64,000 bases of DNA from Chitinophagaceae bacterium. GTDB taxonomy: Bacteria > Bacteroidota > Bacteroidia > Chitinophagales > Chitinophagaceae. The stretch covers positions 248,001 to 312,000 of the forward strand of contig JAFKGQ010000007.1 of NCBI GenBank assembly GCA_017307755.1, in the 5' to 3' direction. The notes under the pieces are model-generated. The model was not told the DNA's origin, ran no database searches, and saw nothing but the letters and a program-made list of their open reading frames with translations. This document shows, in pieces, positions 17,605-26,237 of the stretch (position 1 is the first letter of the stretch; each line of letters begins with the position of its first letter). Both the position numbers and the translations under genes were made by a program.

Positions 17605-18546
17605 TCACGCCTCATAAACAAATATCGTGGACACATTATCGTCCGGAATAAAATAAGCTCTGACCCTTTCATCCGGCATCAATTCGAAGAAACTGGGGTT
17701 CTGGGTCATCACAGCCCCCGTAACGGGCGACCAAAGCTGGACAGGCACCTGGTGGACGGCGCAGGCCTTTTCCAGATCGACGATCTCCAGTCCTCCCAAA
17801 GGAAGCGACTGGCCGCCCGGCCGCTTGTATACCGAAAGCCCTGTATACAGCATTTCATGTCCCCCGAGACATTTAAGATCCTGATAATCGATGTAAAAAG
17901 AAGGATTCAGTATGGCTGACCCGGCCGGCATACGGACATTACCCTGCTCATCAAGGGGCCATGTATAAAAACGTCTGGATCCCCAACTGATGCCATGTAA
18001 TGTATTTGTTTCCTTATCCCGCGCAATACCTCCTATATGATCCTCCCAACGGAAAACTTCCTGCAACGTCTTCTGCCTGGGGTCGAATTTATAGATGATC
18101 GACCGGCTGTCCGGACGGTATTCCGCGGCCGCGATCCAGATATGGCTGCCATCAAAATCGATACCGCTGGGGTGAAAGATGCTACCCTCCCCTATGGCAA
18201 CGTCAGCCAACAGATTGCCTGCGCTGTCGATCCTGAACAGATGACCTTTACCCTTGCTGCGGTCCTGCAAACCATCCTCGGAAACCCCGACTTCCACGGA
18301 AGACACCCAAAACTCATCCCCTATCTTCACCATGCCCTGGCAATGAAAGGTCTTAAACCGCACTTTGATCTCCGTTACAAGATTCCACATCGTGTCGCGG
18401 GAAAAGGATTTCAACCGATGGCTCAAAGGGCTTTCCGCTGTCCGCGGGGTGATTGCCTGAGGTGCCTGCACGGTGATCATGGATGGCAGGCACAGGGCGC
18501 CGGCCGGAAGGAGGGCTTGTTTGAGGAATGCTCTTCTGTCTGTCAT
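17605..18546 (-). CDS. DUF6454 family exported beta-propeller-like protein
   Basis: The 313-residue protein opens with a Tat-like signal (DRRAFLKQALLPAGALCLPS), so it is probably exported folded. The body matches DUF6454 (FHCQGMVKIGDEFWVSSVEV, GKGHLFRIDSAGNLLADV, FHPSGIDFDGSHIWIAAAEY, EDHIGGIARD, LHGISWGSRRFYTW), whose repeated strands suggest a small propeller. No reaction is established for the family. It is a single gene, divergent from the DUF2306 gene. Confidence 0.75.
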   Translation of the reverse strand: MTDRRAFLKQALLPAGALCLPSMITVQAPQAITPRTAESPLSHRLKSFSRDTMWNLVTEIKVRFKTFHCQGMVKIGDEFWVSSVEVGVSEDGLQDRSKGKGHLFRIDSAGNLLADVAIGEGSIFHPSGIDFDGSHIWIAAAEYRPDSRSIIYKFDPRQKTLQEVFRWEDHIGGIARDKETNTLHGISWGSRRFYTWPLDEQGNVRMPAGSAILNPSFYIDYQDLKCLGGHEMLYTGLSVYKRPGGQSLPLGGLEIVDLEKACAVHQVPVQLWSPVTGAVMTQNPSFFELMPDERVRAYFIPDDNVSTIFVYEA

Positions 18547-18626
18547 AAAGATATTACTGTCTACCCATATTGCCGGATGGTCGACTCTTCCATCTCATCA
18601 CCGGCAAGGTAACCGAATTTTACTGT

Positions 18627-19301
18627 ATGTATAGGACAAGAACGATAAATAAATCGCGCCGGTTGCTACATACCCTTCTATTCCTGCCTGCCATCATCGG
18701 CATCGTCATGGCTATCCGCAGGACACTGGTCCTGGCCGGGATCATCAGTTCATTCAATCCCCCAGGAATGGCTAAAGGAAGCCCTCCTTTTGATACTGAA
18801 TTTGGCAAGCATCCCATACTTACACTGATACATATTCTGCCGGGCGCCCTGTTCATGATTACAGGTCCATTGCAATTTATACCAGGCATCAGGACCCGGC
18901 ATTTGGGTTTTCACAGGCTGAATGGAAGGATCTATATCGCATCCGCCTATATCGTAGGTATCTCAGCGCTCGTCATGTCGTTTGTCCTGTCCCCCATCGG
19001 GGGTATCAACCAGGCGGCCGCAACCATATTGTTTGCCATCCTGTTCCTCGTGTCGATCAGCAAAGCCTGGTGGTATATCGCTCACAAAGAGATAGCCCTC
19101 CACCGGGAATGGATGATAAGGGCATTTTCCATCGGGCTGGCCATCGGCACCATTCGGCCCATCATGGTGTCATTCTTCGCTTTTTCAGGCTTGCCGCCAC
19201 AGGTGTTCTTCGGGACAGCCTTTTGGATCGGGTTCACTCTACATACGCTGGCGGCGGAAATTTGGATTAATTATACCCGTGTCACCCCTTCTTCTTCCTG
19301 A
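18627..19301 (+). CDS. DUF2306 family membrane protein
   Basis: The protein has 224 residues from the ATG at 18627, with about six or seven membrane segments. The DUF2306 hallmarks are visible: HILPGALFMITGPLQF, then FHRLNGRIYIASAYIVGISAL, and near the end HREWMIRAFSIGLAIGTIRP. The conserved histidines in these motifs suggest a haem or quinone site by analogy with other four-helix cytochromes; this is inference. Its 3' end overlaps the convergent M23-like gene by 20 nt. Confidence 0.82.
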   Translation: MYRTRTINKSRRLLHTLLFLPAIIGIVMAIRRTLVLAGIISSFNPPGMAKGSPPFDTEFGKHPILTLIHILPGALFMITGPLQFIPGIRTRHLGFHRLNGRIYIASAYIVGISALVMSFVLSPIGGINQAAATILFAILFLVSISKAWWYIAHKEIALHREWMIRAFSIGLAIGTIRPIMVSFFAFSGLPPQVFFGTAFWIGFTLHTLAAEIWINYTRVTPSSS

Positions 19302-20175
19302 GAGGAGCGGCAGTTTTTTTCTTTGGCGCCGGGGGCAGCTCCTGCGAAAGGATGTTGGCAGGATGTTCGCTCGTATAAGTAGCCCCATGCTTCAGTTTTC
19401 CCTTCCCATTCTTCTTTGTCCAGAATTGCATCGGAAGCAGGATACTATGGCCTCCCCGATAGTAACAGACATCGAATCTTACGTCCGAACCCCTGCCAAA
19501 TTTATCGCCACCGACAAGCCCCAGGGGTGTACCCGCCTCCACCATTTGCCCCGGATGAACAAATGCGCCGTCCTTTTTAAAAACTCCATACTGACCAAAT
19601 GTGCAATCCCCATGAACGATCTCGACAGAATTCCAATTGTCCGTCGCAATAGCGCCCGCATCGTTCTCCGCGCTGCTGGTATGCACAGCTGTCACCACCC
19701 CTCTCCTGGCAGCGAAGATCGTATCCCCCGGCTGCATCTTACAACGCACGACAAATCCGCTGTCCTGTCCGTCCAGACCGGGCATCTTACTCATCTCAAA
19801 AACTTGGGTTTCCTTTCCTGGTCCGATAGGCAAAATATAGATAAACTCAGGATGGAGGGAAGGTTGCAGACACCCTTTCTGATAACTGCTGGTATACTTT
19901 ATCTGCAGCTCACCGGCTCCATCACGGGAGACGGTGAACAGCTTGTTGATACCAGGCTTCACCTCCGCCTCATAAGGCAATACGTGATCCGCCTTGGCAT
20001 TTTGAAAGGTAGTAAAATTGACGGTCAGCACATAAGTGCAAAAGGCCCTGTTATTACAGGTAAAAACCAGGTTGCCCTTGCTGTCCTGGGTATAACTGAC
20101 ATCCACCGCCCGCTGGGAAAATAAGGACAGATGCAGAAAGGTCAGGTTCATAAGGAGCAGACAGTTGCGTATCAT
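19282..20175 (-). CDS. M23 (LytM)-like exported protein lacking the zinc ligands
   Basis: This 297-residue exported protein (signal about 1-20) has an N-terminal beta-rich region at about 22-110. A LytM/M23 fold follows at about 145-255, recognised from FAARRGVVTAVH, NSVEIVHGDCTFGQYG, VHPGQMVEAGTPLGLVGG and SDVRFDV. The three zinc ligands of active M23 enzymes (His and Asp of HxxxD and the last His of HLH) are replaced; the HLHF position reads VRFD. It is thus likely a pseudo-enzyme that binds peptidoglycan or regulates an amidase, like EnvC/NlpD. The lysine-rich tail (PAPKKKTAAPLRKKKG) is unusual. Confidence 0.75.
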   Translation of the reverse strand: MIRNCLLLMNLTFLHLSLFSQRAVDVSYTQDSKGNLVFTCNNRAFCTYVLTVNFTTFQNAKADHVLPYEAEVKPGINKLFTVSRDGAGELQIKYTSSYQKGCLQPSLHPEFIYILPIGPGKETQVFEMSKMPGLDGQDSGFVVRCKMQPGDTIFAARRGVVTAVHTSSAENDAGAIATDNWNSVEIVHGDCTFGQYGVFKKDGAFVHPGQMVEAGTPLGLVGGDKFGRGSDVRFDVCYYRGGHSILLPMQFWTKKNGKGKLKHGATYTSEHPANILSQELPPAPKKKTAAPLRKKKG

Positions 20176-20202
20176 CTTCTTTTTTCCTGAAGATAAGAAG
20201 TT

Positions 20203-20682
20203 TTACCTTCCGGCGTTGAGCCATTTCGTATAGCAGGCGGCAGCCTCATCTTCCATCAACGGTCCGAGCACGACCATTTCCCGCCCGCCACGATCAAATA
20301 TATCCCTTGCCGGCATGCTCAATATATGCGCCGGATCGCAGGTGCCGGCAATCCTATGATAGGCGTCCTTACCCAGAGCATATACCACCGTCCCGATGCC
20401 ACTCCAGAATATCGCCCCCGCACACATGGCACATGGTTCCGTGCTGGTATAAATGGTACAATCCTCTAAAAAGTGAGGCTCGACCCGGCTGCTTAACTTT
20501 TTGATAAGGTTGATCTCACAATGCGCTATCATATTTTCGTCAGTGATGACGGTGTTCTCGCCTTCCAGTAAAATGATATCATCTGGGCCTGTCATAATAC
20601 ATCCAAAAGGCAGATTGCCTTTGTCCATCGATCTTTTAGCCACCTCCAATGCCTTTCTTAAAAAATAAAGATGATCCGTCAT
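20203..20682 (-). CDS. Cytidine/deoxycytidylate-type nucleoside deaminase
   Basis: This 159-residue zinc deaminase has the catalytic motif HCE (His54, Glu56) and the zinc motif PCAMCAGAI (Cys84, Cys87). The overall form fits the TadA/guanine-deaminase branch, since HxE is followed by PCxxC at about 28 residues. tRNA adenosine deaminases usually show HAE; here Ala is replaced by Cys, so a free base or nucleoside such as guanine is the likelier substrate. It lies 27 nt upstream of the M23-like gene in the same direction. Confidence 0.85.
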   Translation of the reverse strand: MTDHLYFLRKALEVAKRSMDKGNLPFGCIMTGPDDIILLEGENTVITDENMIAHCEINLIKKLSSRVEPHFLEDCTIYTSTEPCAMCAGAIFWSGIGTVVYALGKDAYHRIAGTCDPAHILSMPARDIFDRGGREMVVLGPLMEDEAAACYTKWLNAGR

Positions 20683-20783
20683 AGCTCCGCTTTGGACACA
20701 AAGTACAGAGGCTAAGGGTGATAAGCAATGGAAAGGGAGTCAGTTGCCGTTTTTGGGGAGTGAACTGTCGTAGGATCCCCCTT

Positions 20784-21221
20784 TTATTGCCCCAGATAGG
20801 TTACATGAGCCGCAATGGCCACCCATCTCCCTTTCCTCTTTTCATATACATCCATATAGTTGGTACGTCCCGGTACGTCCTTTCCATTGTCCACTGCAAC
20901 AAAGCTGGCTTCCGCCATGATCAGCGCAACATTATTTCCCAGCAACCTTACCTGTACCTTGTCGACCTTGGCGGACTTGATCTGCTGATCAGGGGACGCC
21001 GTCATGGTAAGGGCATCCTGCTTGGTTATCCTGGACCCATTGGGAGAGATCAGCAGAAAATCATCCGCAAAGATCCTGCTCATGGTAGCCGTGTCCTTGG
21101 TAGGATAAGAATGGATCCAATCCTCGTTGAGCTTTTCAAGCGTCTTTACATCGTTGGAAGAAGACTGGGCGATACCCGTCAGTGAGAGAGCGAGTGGTAA
21201 AAAGTAGATAAGGAGCTTCAT
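20784..21221 (-). CDS. Secreted NTF2-like (DUF4440) protein
   Basis: The protein has 145 residues with a cleavable signal (about 1-19, ending GIAQ). The rest fits the SnoaL/DUF4440 cone fold (EDWIHSYPTKDTATMSRIFADDFLLISPNG, then VALIMAEASFVAVDNG, and MDVYEKRKGRWVAIAAHVTYL). These proteins bind small ligands in a pocket and are often catalytically silent; no ligand can be given. It is 48 nt downstream of the rhodanese-like gene and may be co-transcribed with it. Confidence 0.82.
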   Translation of the reverse strand: MKLLIYFLPLALSLTGIAQSSSNDVKTLEKLNEDWIHSYPTKDTATMSRIFADDFLLISPNGSRITKQDALTMTASPDQQIKSAKVDKVQVRLLGNNVALIMAEASFVAVDNGKDVPGRTNYMDVYEKRKGRWVAIAAHVTYLGQ

Positions 21222-21269
21222 TGATGTAGGTTTAATTTCAAGAATGTGTTGTTGTATATCATCCCTCCT

Positions 21270-21713
21270 TTATTTCGCCGAAGGATACCCCTTGTCGATC
21301 CAGTCCGTCTTGACATTATGCTCCAGGTTGAGCAACCTCGCTTTTGTAAACTTCATCTCATTCAAGCACCTGAATGCCGGCCGGATATTGGGACAATGGT
21401 TGAAAGGACAGCAGCCGCAATAGATCACGATCGCCGCGTCCTTTGGCAACTTGCTCAAATGCTGCCGGAACTTGTCCAGGTTACTGCTGTCCCTCGCCGG
21501 CCCCATGTCGATAGAGCCTTTGACGACAGCGCCGGGGCCAATACAAAAAATATACGGTTGTTCTGCTGACTTATTGTTGATAATCTTAGCCAGATCAGCC
21601 GGCAACAGTAATTGGGAGGACGTCCAGGGCTCCTCGTTATTAAACATACCTCGGCCAAACCCAACAGTAAAGAACATGACCAACCCAAGAATCACATAAA
21701 CTTTATTTTTCAT
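21270..21713 (-). CDS. Exported rhodanese-like protein with a Cys-rich loop
   Basis: The protein has 147 residues from the ATG at 21713, chosen because it begins a signal or anchor segment (MKNKVYVILGLVMFFTVGFG). The rhodanese fold is suggested by the strand IFCIGPGA and the active-site strand IVIYC followed by a loop with four cysteines in nine residues (Cys99, 101, 102, 107; YCGCCPFNHCPN). The family's catalytic Cys corresponds to Cys99. The extra cysteines could bind metal or serve a thiol relay, which is inference. It is divergent from the ArsR gene across the twin operator. Confidence 0.72.
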   Translation of the reverse strand: MKNKVYVILGLVMFFTVGFGRGMFNNEEPWTSSQLLLPADLAKIINNKSAEQPYIFCIGPGAVVKGSIDMGPARDSSNLDKFRQHLSKLPKDAAIVIYCGCCPFNHCPNIRPAFRCLNEMKFTKARLLNLEHNVKTDWIDKGYPSAK

Positions 21714-21766
21714 AAGTATACATCTTAAATGCCATTGTGAATGTAAGTAATTATAAAAAAAATTGC

Positions 21767-21808
21767 GCAATCAAATCATTGCACATTTATTTGCAATTAA
21801 ATGATTGC
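21767..21808 (+). promoter_or_regulatory. Two ArsR-type operator palindromes
   Basis: GCAATCAAATCATTGC (21767-21782) and GCAATTAAATGATTGC (21793-21808) are imperfect palindromes with 7-bp arms around AA. They are identical at 13 of 16 positions, and their centres are 26 bp apart. They lie 6 nt upstream of the ArsR start and 53 nt from the divergent rhodanese-like gene, which suits autorepression and possibly control of both directions. Confidence 0.7.
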
Positions 21809-21814
21809 ATAATA

Positions 21815-22150
21815 ATGGAAACCAGACGGGACGTATTCCAGGCAATTGCCGACCCCACACGCAGACAGATCATAGAAATGCTGGCGAAAAATTCGCTCCA
21901 CCTCAACGCTATCGCAGACAACTTCAACGTCAGCCGCCAGGCTGTCTCCGTACACGTAAGGATCCTTACGGAATGCGGCCTGGTCATTATAAAAAAACAA
22001 GGCCGGGAAAGATACTGCGAAGTAAAACTTGACAAACTAAACGAGGTGGGCACCTGGATCGATCACTGCCGCCACTTCTGGACGGAAAAATTCAATTCTC
22101 TTGATAAATACCTCGATAAAGTACAGACAACAAAAAAATTAAAAAAATGA
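21815..22150 (+). CDS. ArsR-type winged-helix repressor
   Basis: The protein has 111 residues from the ATG at 21815; an upstream in-frame start would lie inside the operators. It has the ArsR pattern FQAIADPTRRQIIEMLA, then the recognition helix (NFNVSRQAVSVHVRILTECGLV) and the wing (IKKQGRERYCEVKL). No cysteine pair for metal binding is seen. This is the SdpR-like class that is usually paired with AHSA1 genes, as here: its stop overlaps the next start by 4 nt (ATGA). Confidence 0.93.
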   Translation: METRRDVFQAIADPTRRQIIEMLAKNSLHLNAIADNFNVSRQAVSVHVRILTECGLVIIKKQGRERYCEVKLDKLNEVGTWIDHCRHFWTEKFNSLDKYLDKVQTTKKLKK

Positions 22151-22665
22151 ACACACAACACACCGACAAAAAAAGGGTCTTTATGCTTGTTCGTGAATTC
22201 GATGCCCCTCAAAAGCTCGTGTTTAACGCCTTTAGCAACGCCGAGGCGCTGAATGAATGGTGGGGTCCGGCCGAGAGTAAGAACAGTGTCGTCAGCCTCG
22301 ATTTCAGACCCGGAGGTATTTTCCATTTTAAAATGGATTTCGACGGACACATATCATACGGCAGGTTCTTGTTTAGTAAGGTAGCCCCCTACGACCTTTT
22401 GGAGTTCACCAATGCATTCGCCGATGATCAAGGCAGGGTTGTCAAGGCCCCTTTTGACATCCCTCTCCCCCTGGAGATATTCTACCGGCTCATTTTCACC
22501 GGGCATAACGGCAAGACCACGATCACATTGACCGGAGAGCCCGTGAATGCAAGCCCCGAAGAAATAGAGAGTTTTTATTCTATCAATAGCAGCATGGAAG
22601 AGGGTTTCGGCGGGACATTTGATAAATTGGTTGCCTACCTCGCTACCCGCCCCCTTTTTGAGTGA
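22147..22665 (+). CDS. SRPBCC/AHSA1 domain protein
   Basis: This 172-residue protein has the AHSA1/START-like helix-grip fold (VREFDAPQKLVFNAFSNAEALNEWWGP, GGIFHFKMDFDG, TTITLTGEPVNAS, SMEEGFGGTFDKLVAYL). It is translationally coupled to the ArsR repressor through a 4-nt overlap. The fold binds hydrophobic ligands; in such pairs the protein may handle the compound that relieves ArsR, but no ligand is known here. Confidence 0.9.
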   Translation: MNTQHTDKKRVFMLVREFDAPQKLVFNAFSNAEALNEWWGPAESKNSVVSLDFRPGGIFHFKMDFDGHISYGRFLFSKVAPYDLLEFTNAFADDQGRVVKAPFDIPLPLEIFYRLIFTGHNGKTTITLTGEPVNASPEEIESFYSINSSMEEGFGGTFDKLVAYLATRPLFE

Positions 22666-22719
22666 TTGCCGGTCCGGGCAAAACCGCTTATCTTGAACCT
22701 ATCACTTAAATCATCTTCT

Positions 22720-23295
22720 ATGAAGCGCAGCTCGTTCCTCAAGGCTACCCTGGCCGCCGTCTCGGGATTGACGGTTCCCTTTACCTTATTGGCCCATCGC
22801 ATATCCGGGCGCGGGACGGACAAAGGCTTTTTTGTTGCTTCTGGTAAGGACCGTCACGACAAAGCCATATCTATTTTCGAAGGAGATATGTTCTATACCA
22901 AGGTATCTACCAATGACACCAACGGGAGCATGTACATACTCGAATCCACCCGTGATAAAAAAGGCGGTCCGCCCCTGCACTTCCATTACGAACAGGATGA
23001 ATGGTGGTACGTAATGGAAGGAGAGTTCCAGATAAAGGTCGGCGACCAACTCTATAATGCCAGGCCGGGTGACAGCGTATTTGGTCCCCGGATGGTGCCG
23101 CATGCCTTTGCCAAAACTAATGACGGCCCTGCCAGAGTAATGATCATTTTCCAGCCGGCGGGCAAAATGGAAGAGAATTTCAAGGCCGTCAGTGAGGGTG
23201 TAACCAAAAATATGACGGAGCAACAGCGTAATGACTTCCGGAAAGCGCATGGCTTCGAAGTGGTAGGCCCCGCTCTCGGCAATCTAAAACAATGA
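22720..23295 (+). CDS. Exported cupin-domain protein
   Basis: The protein has 191 residues from the ATG at 22720, with an N-terminal export signal (MKRSSFLKATLAAVSGLTVP). A single cupin follows with metal motif 1 (PPLHFHYEQDEWWYVMEGEF) and motif 2 (PGDSVFGPRMVPHAF), giving a His-His-Glu-His set. It is 54 nt downstream of the AHSA1 gene and may belong to the ArsR operon. The stretch just after AHSA1 (TTGCC and GGCAA arms) is too short to call a terminator. The substrate is unknown. Confidence 0.85.
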   Translation: MKRSSFLKATLAAVSGLTVPFTLLAHRISGRGTDKGFFVASGKDRHDKAISIFEGDMFYTKVSTNDTNGSMYILESTRDKKGGPPLHFHYEQDEWWYVMEGEFQIKVGDQLYNARPGDSVFGPRMVPHAFAKTNDGPARVMIIFQPAGKMEENFKAVSEGVTKNMTEQQRNDFRKAHGFEVVGPALGNLKQ

Positions 23296-26205
23296 TCACC
23301 CCTTCAGCTCATTCCGCTGCAGATCGAAGAGGAACTGGAAAAAGTTGGTTTCTGTCGGGATACCCAGTTTTTTACGGACCCTGTAACGGCTGATCTCGAC
23401 GCCGCGTACGGAAATGCTCATCAGCCGGGCGATCTCTTTACTCGATAAGTTCATCCGCAGGTACGCACAGAGCTTTAGTTCATGCGCCTTGAGGCTTGGG
23501 TATTTCTCTTTGAGGATGATCAGGAAGTTGCTGTGCACTTTATTGAAGTGTACCGAAAACTGCTCCCATTCCTTATTTAGCTCCTCCTCCTCGGAGAGAC
23601 TGCGCAGCAGCTTCTTTACCTCAGACGGGGCCGCTTTGTCCATGCCTGCTTTTTCCAGATGCTGCAGATCGCTCTTTATCCGGGTGATGAACTCCTCTTT
23701 CTGTACCAGGTGCATAGCCGTCGTGGCCAGCTCGGAATTCTTGAACTCTATCTCCGACTCCAGCTTCTCGTTACGCAGTTTAACGACCTCTTTCTCTGAT
23801 TTTTCCAGCTCCAGTTGATGCAGGTATGCCTGCCGCTTCCGCTCTTCCAGGTGCTTGAGCCTTTCGGTCAGGAGCTTTTTATGATGTCTGCGGTAAAGAT
23901 ACCAGGCCAGGTAAATGCCTGATAACAGATAGACCGCATATGCCCAGGGGGTTTGATACCAGGGCGCCAGTACGGTAAAGCTATATGTATTGACGGCCGA
24001 CTCGTTACCCAGGTTGTTCCTGGCCTTGACCCGGAAAGTGTATGCGCCTGCGGGGAGATTGGTATAGTCCTTTTCCGCCCGCTTGGACCATTCGGACCAG
24101 GCTTTATCAAAACCTTCCAAAAAATAGCTGTATTCGATGTTTGACTGTTGTTCGAATAAAGGAGATGCATATTCGATATGGAAAGAATTCCAGTGATGGC
24201 TGATGGAAGGCGTCTTTATCTTCCCCTGCACCGGGTCTTCATTGGCCTCCCCGAAATATCCGCCATACAAAAGACTGTCTGTTCCGCCAATGGCCTTCAC
24301 CATCCGTATATACACGCTCAGCAGATGGTTGTTCTGTTTGTATTTTGCAAAGTTGATATGATAAAAGCCTTTTTCGCCCCCAAGAAAAATATTGTTGTCA
24401 TTCACAGGATAGATATGTTCAAAACCGCTGAGCATCTTGCTCTTCAATTCCGGCAGATAAATGACGGAAGGCTTGAAGGTGGAAAAATCCACGACCCCGA
24501 TGGTCTTCTCCTGGATAAACCAGATATTGCCGCTGGGGTCTTCTTTAAGGTACCGGACGCTTTGATCGCCGAATATCTCCCGGAAATAAACCGAAGGCTC
24601 AAACCTGTCCTTCCCGGGATTGTATTCATACACCCCCTTCTCCGTGGCGATGACGATCCGGCGCTTTACTTTATAAACATGGTTATTCAGGGAAGAAGGC
24701 AATCCGTCCTTGTCCGTATACAGCTTAAAGGCAGCGTCCGCCGCAGTGGACAACGGCAGCTTGTATACACCCCGGTAAGGATGGGATACCCATATAGTGT
24801 TGTTATTGTCCACCGCAACAAAACGGGCGGATTCCGAGAAGCCCGTGATATTTCCTTTATCCTCGAATACCTTCTCAGCGGCTGCAAAAAGCCGTACGCC
24901 ATGGTAATTGCCTGCCACCAGTAAACTACCCTGTTGAATATCCTCCAGGGGTTGAAAGGTCCAAAAGCCGTCGCCCTTCATGACGGGCTCTATCTTATCC
25001 CCGCTGACCCGAAAAAAACCTTCCTCCTTACCCGCCAACAGGTGATCATTCACCTGGTAAAGCCCCCAGGTTTGCCCCTCGGCAATGACCGTGCATTTAT
25101 CCGGTACATAACTGAGATCTTTTACGCCGGATAAGGGGAATTTATAAATACCGTTGGACAGACCCAGGTAAAGACTGTTATGATAAATGACGGCGGAGTA
25201 ACCCGACCCGGAGTTCATAATGGCGGGATTGATATGTTTAATGGCATTGTTGAATGCAATAAAATCGATGCCGCTGTCCAGCCCCACCCATATGTTGTGG
25301 TTGCGGTCCATAAAAACGCTTCTTACATTGTTGTTCTGCAGCCCTTCCCGCTTGGAGAGGCTTTCCAACACCTGCCCCCGTTTGTTGATCAGGTAAAAAC
25401 CATTAGCATAAGTGCCGACGATAAAGCACTCGTCATCCACCTTTATCGAACCCGAAAAGATCTGTAGGGGAAGGAATCCTTTCCCCGAAGGCATAAAGGG
25501 AATAAGCCGGTCGCCTGTCAATATAAATAAGCCATTTTGAGTGACCATCAAGGTGGAATCTTTACCGATGGTGGTGACGGATGTAATAGACATATCCTTC
25601 GGGAGGGCGCCCGGACCTATAAAAGGAGCCCATGCACCCTGTTTGAAAACCAACAGCCCCTTTGCAGCGTCCTGGGCGATCAGTTTTTCACCTGCCTGGC
25701 CCATAAAGATCCAGTTGGCGGAAGGATGGAATACCTCGACCTTATTATTGGTATACCGGAATATCTTACTGTCGCAGCGAAAAAAGATACTACCGTCATA
25801 CGAAACGACGTTCCAGATGTCCGCAAACTTCCTGTCAGCCTCCGGCACCAGGTCCTTCAGCGAGGTATATGTCAGTTTTCCGGAATGATCCGGGGAAAAA
25901 TAACCCATCTCATCCTGGGCCCCTGCATATATCCGATGGTCAGGTCCAAACTCAATGCTCCGTACAATGGTTTTATTTGGCAGGGGATAAAGCTTCCAAT
26001 AGACACCGTCAAAGCTCAGTAACCCTTCATTGTTGGCAAAATAGACCCGCCCCTGGATGTCCTGCCGGATATCCCAGTTCTGGGCGCCTGCATTATAGAT
26101 CTGTTTTTCATAACTGACAACCTCCCGAAGGCCAATGGTCCCCTGAGCCTGGGCTGTCAACACCCGGCAGCATACTGCCAGCAACAGCAAGACCCTATTT
26201 CTCAT
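23296..26205 (-). CDS. Membrane-bound two-component-propeller/Y_Y_Y regulator with LuxR-type HTH
   Basis: This 969-residue one-component regulator has a signal peptide (1-20) followed by two seven-bladed periplasmic propellers (about 25-650; repeated DxxGxxxx segments such as DRNHNIWVGLDSGIDFI). A Y_Y_Y Ig-like domain comes next (about 665-750), then a single membrane helix (about 755-775), a long coiled coil (775-860) and a C-terminal LuxR-like HTH (about 905-960; LRMNLSSKEIARLMSISVRGVEISRYRVRKKLG). Unlike hybrid two-component systems it has no kinase domain. It is divergent from a SusC-SusD-GH16 operon, so it probably senses the released oligosaccharide and activates that operon by binding the GATGTAGTC repeats. 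Its stop is adjacent to the cupin stop. Confidence 0.92.
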   Translation of the reverse strand: MRNRVLLLLAVCCRVLTAQAQGTIGLREVVSYEKQIYNAGAQNWDIRQDIQGRVYFANNEGLLSFDGVYWKLYPLPNKTIVRSIEFGPDHRIYAGAQDEMGYFSPDHSGKLTYTSLKDLVPEADRKFADIWNVVSYDGSIFFRCDSKIFRYTNNKVEVFHPSANWIFMGQAGEKLIAQDAAKGLLVFKQGAWAPFIGPGALPKDMSITSVTTIGKDSTLMVTQNGLFILTGDRLIPFMPSGKGFLPLQIFSGSIKVDDECFIVGTYANGFYLINKRGQVLESLSKREGLQNNNVRSVFMDRNHNIWVGLDSGIDFIAFNNAIKHINPAIMNSGSGYSAVIYHNSLYLGLSNGIYKFPLSGVKDLSYVPDKCTVIAEGQTWGLYQVNDHLLAGKEEGFFRVSGDKIEPVMKGDGFWTFQPLEDIQQGSLLVAGNYHGVRLFAAAEKVFEDKGNITGFSESARFVAVDNNNTIWVSHPYRGVYKLPLSTAADAAFKLYTDKDGLPSSLNNHVYKVKRRIVIATEKGVYEYNPGKDRFEPSVYFREIFGDQSVRYLKEDPSGNIWFIQEKTIGVVDFSTFKPSVIYLPELKSKMLSGFEHIYPVNDNNIFLGGEKGFYHINFAKYKQNNHLLSVYIRMVKAIGGTDSLLYGGYFGEANEDPVQGKIKTPSISHHWNSFHIEYASPLFEQQSNIEYSYFLEGFDKAWSEWSKRAEKDYTNLPAGAYTFRVKARNNLGNESAVNTYSFTVLAPWYQTPWAYAVYLLSGIYLAWYLYRRHHKKLLTERLKHLEERKRQAYLHQLELEKSEKEVVKLRNEKLESEIEFKNSELATTAMHLVQKEEFITRIKSDLQHLEKAGMDKAAPSEVKKLLRSLSEEEELNKEWEQFSVHFNKVHSNFLIILKEKYPSLKAHELKLCAYLRMNLSSKEIARLMSISVRGVEISRYRVRKKLGIPTETNFFQFLFDLQRNELKG

Positions 26206-26237
26206 AAAACGAACAATTTGAGGTAGTGTTTTTTATA

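Noticed and set aside
22670..22690. TTGCC/GGCAA hairpin between AHSA1 and cupin genes
   Set aside because: A five-base stem with a GC-rich loop and no T run; not enough for a terminator.
24178..24924. Plus-strand open frame of 248 codons
   Set aside because: It is antisense to the propeller region of the Y_Y_Y regulator, with no motif.
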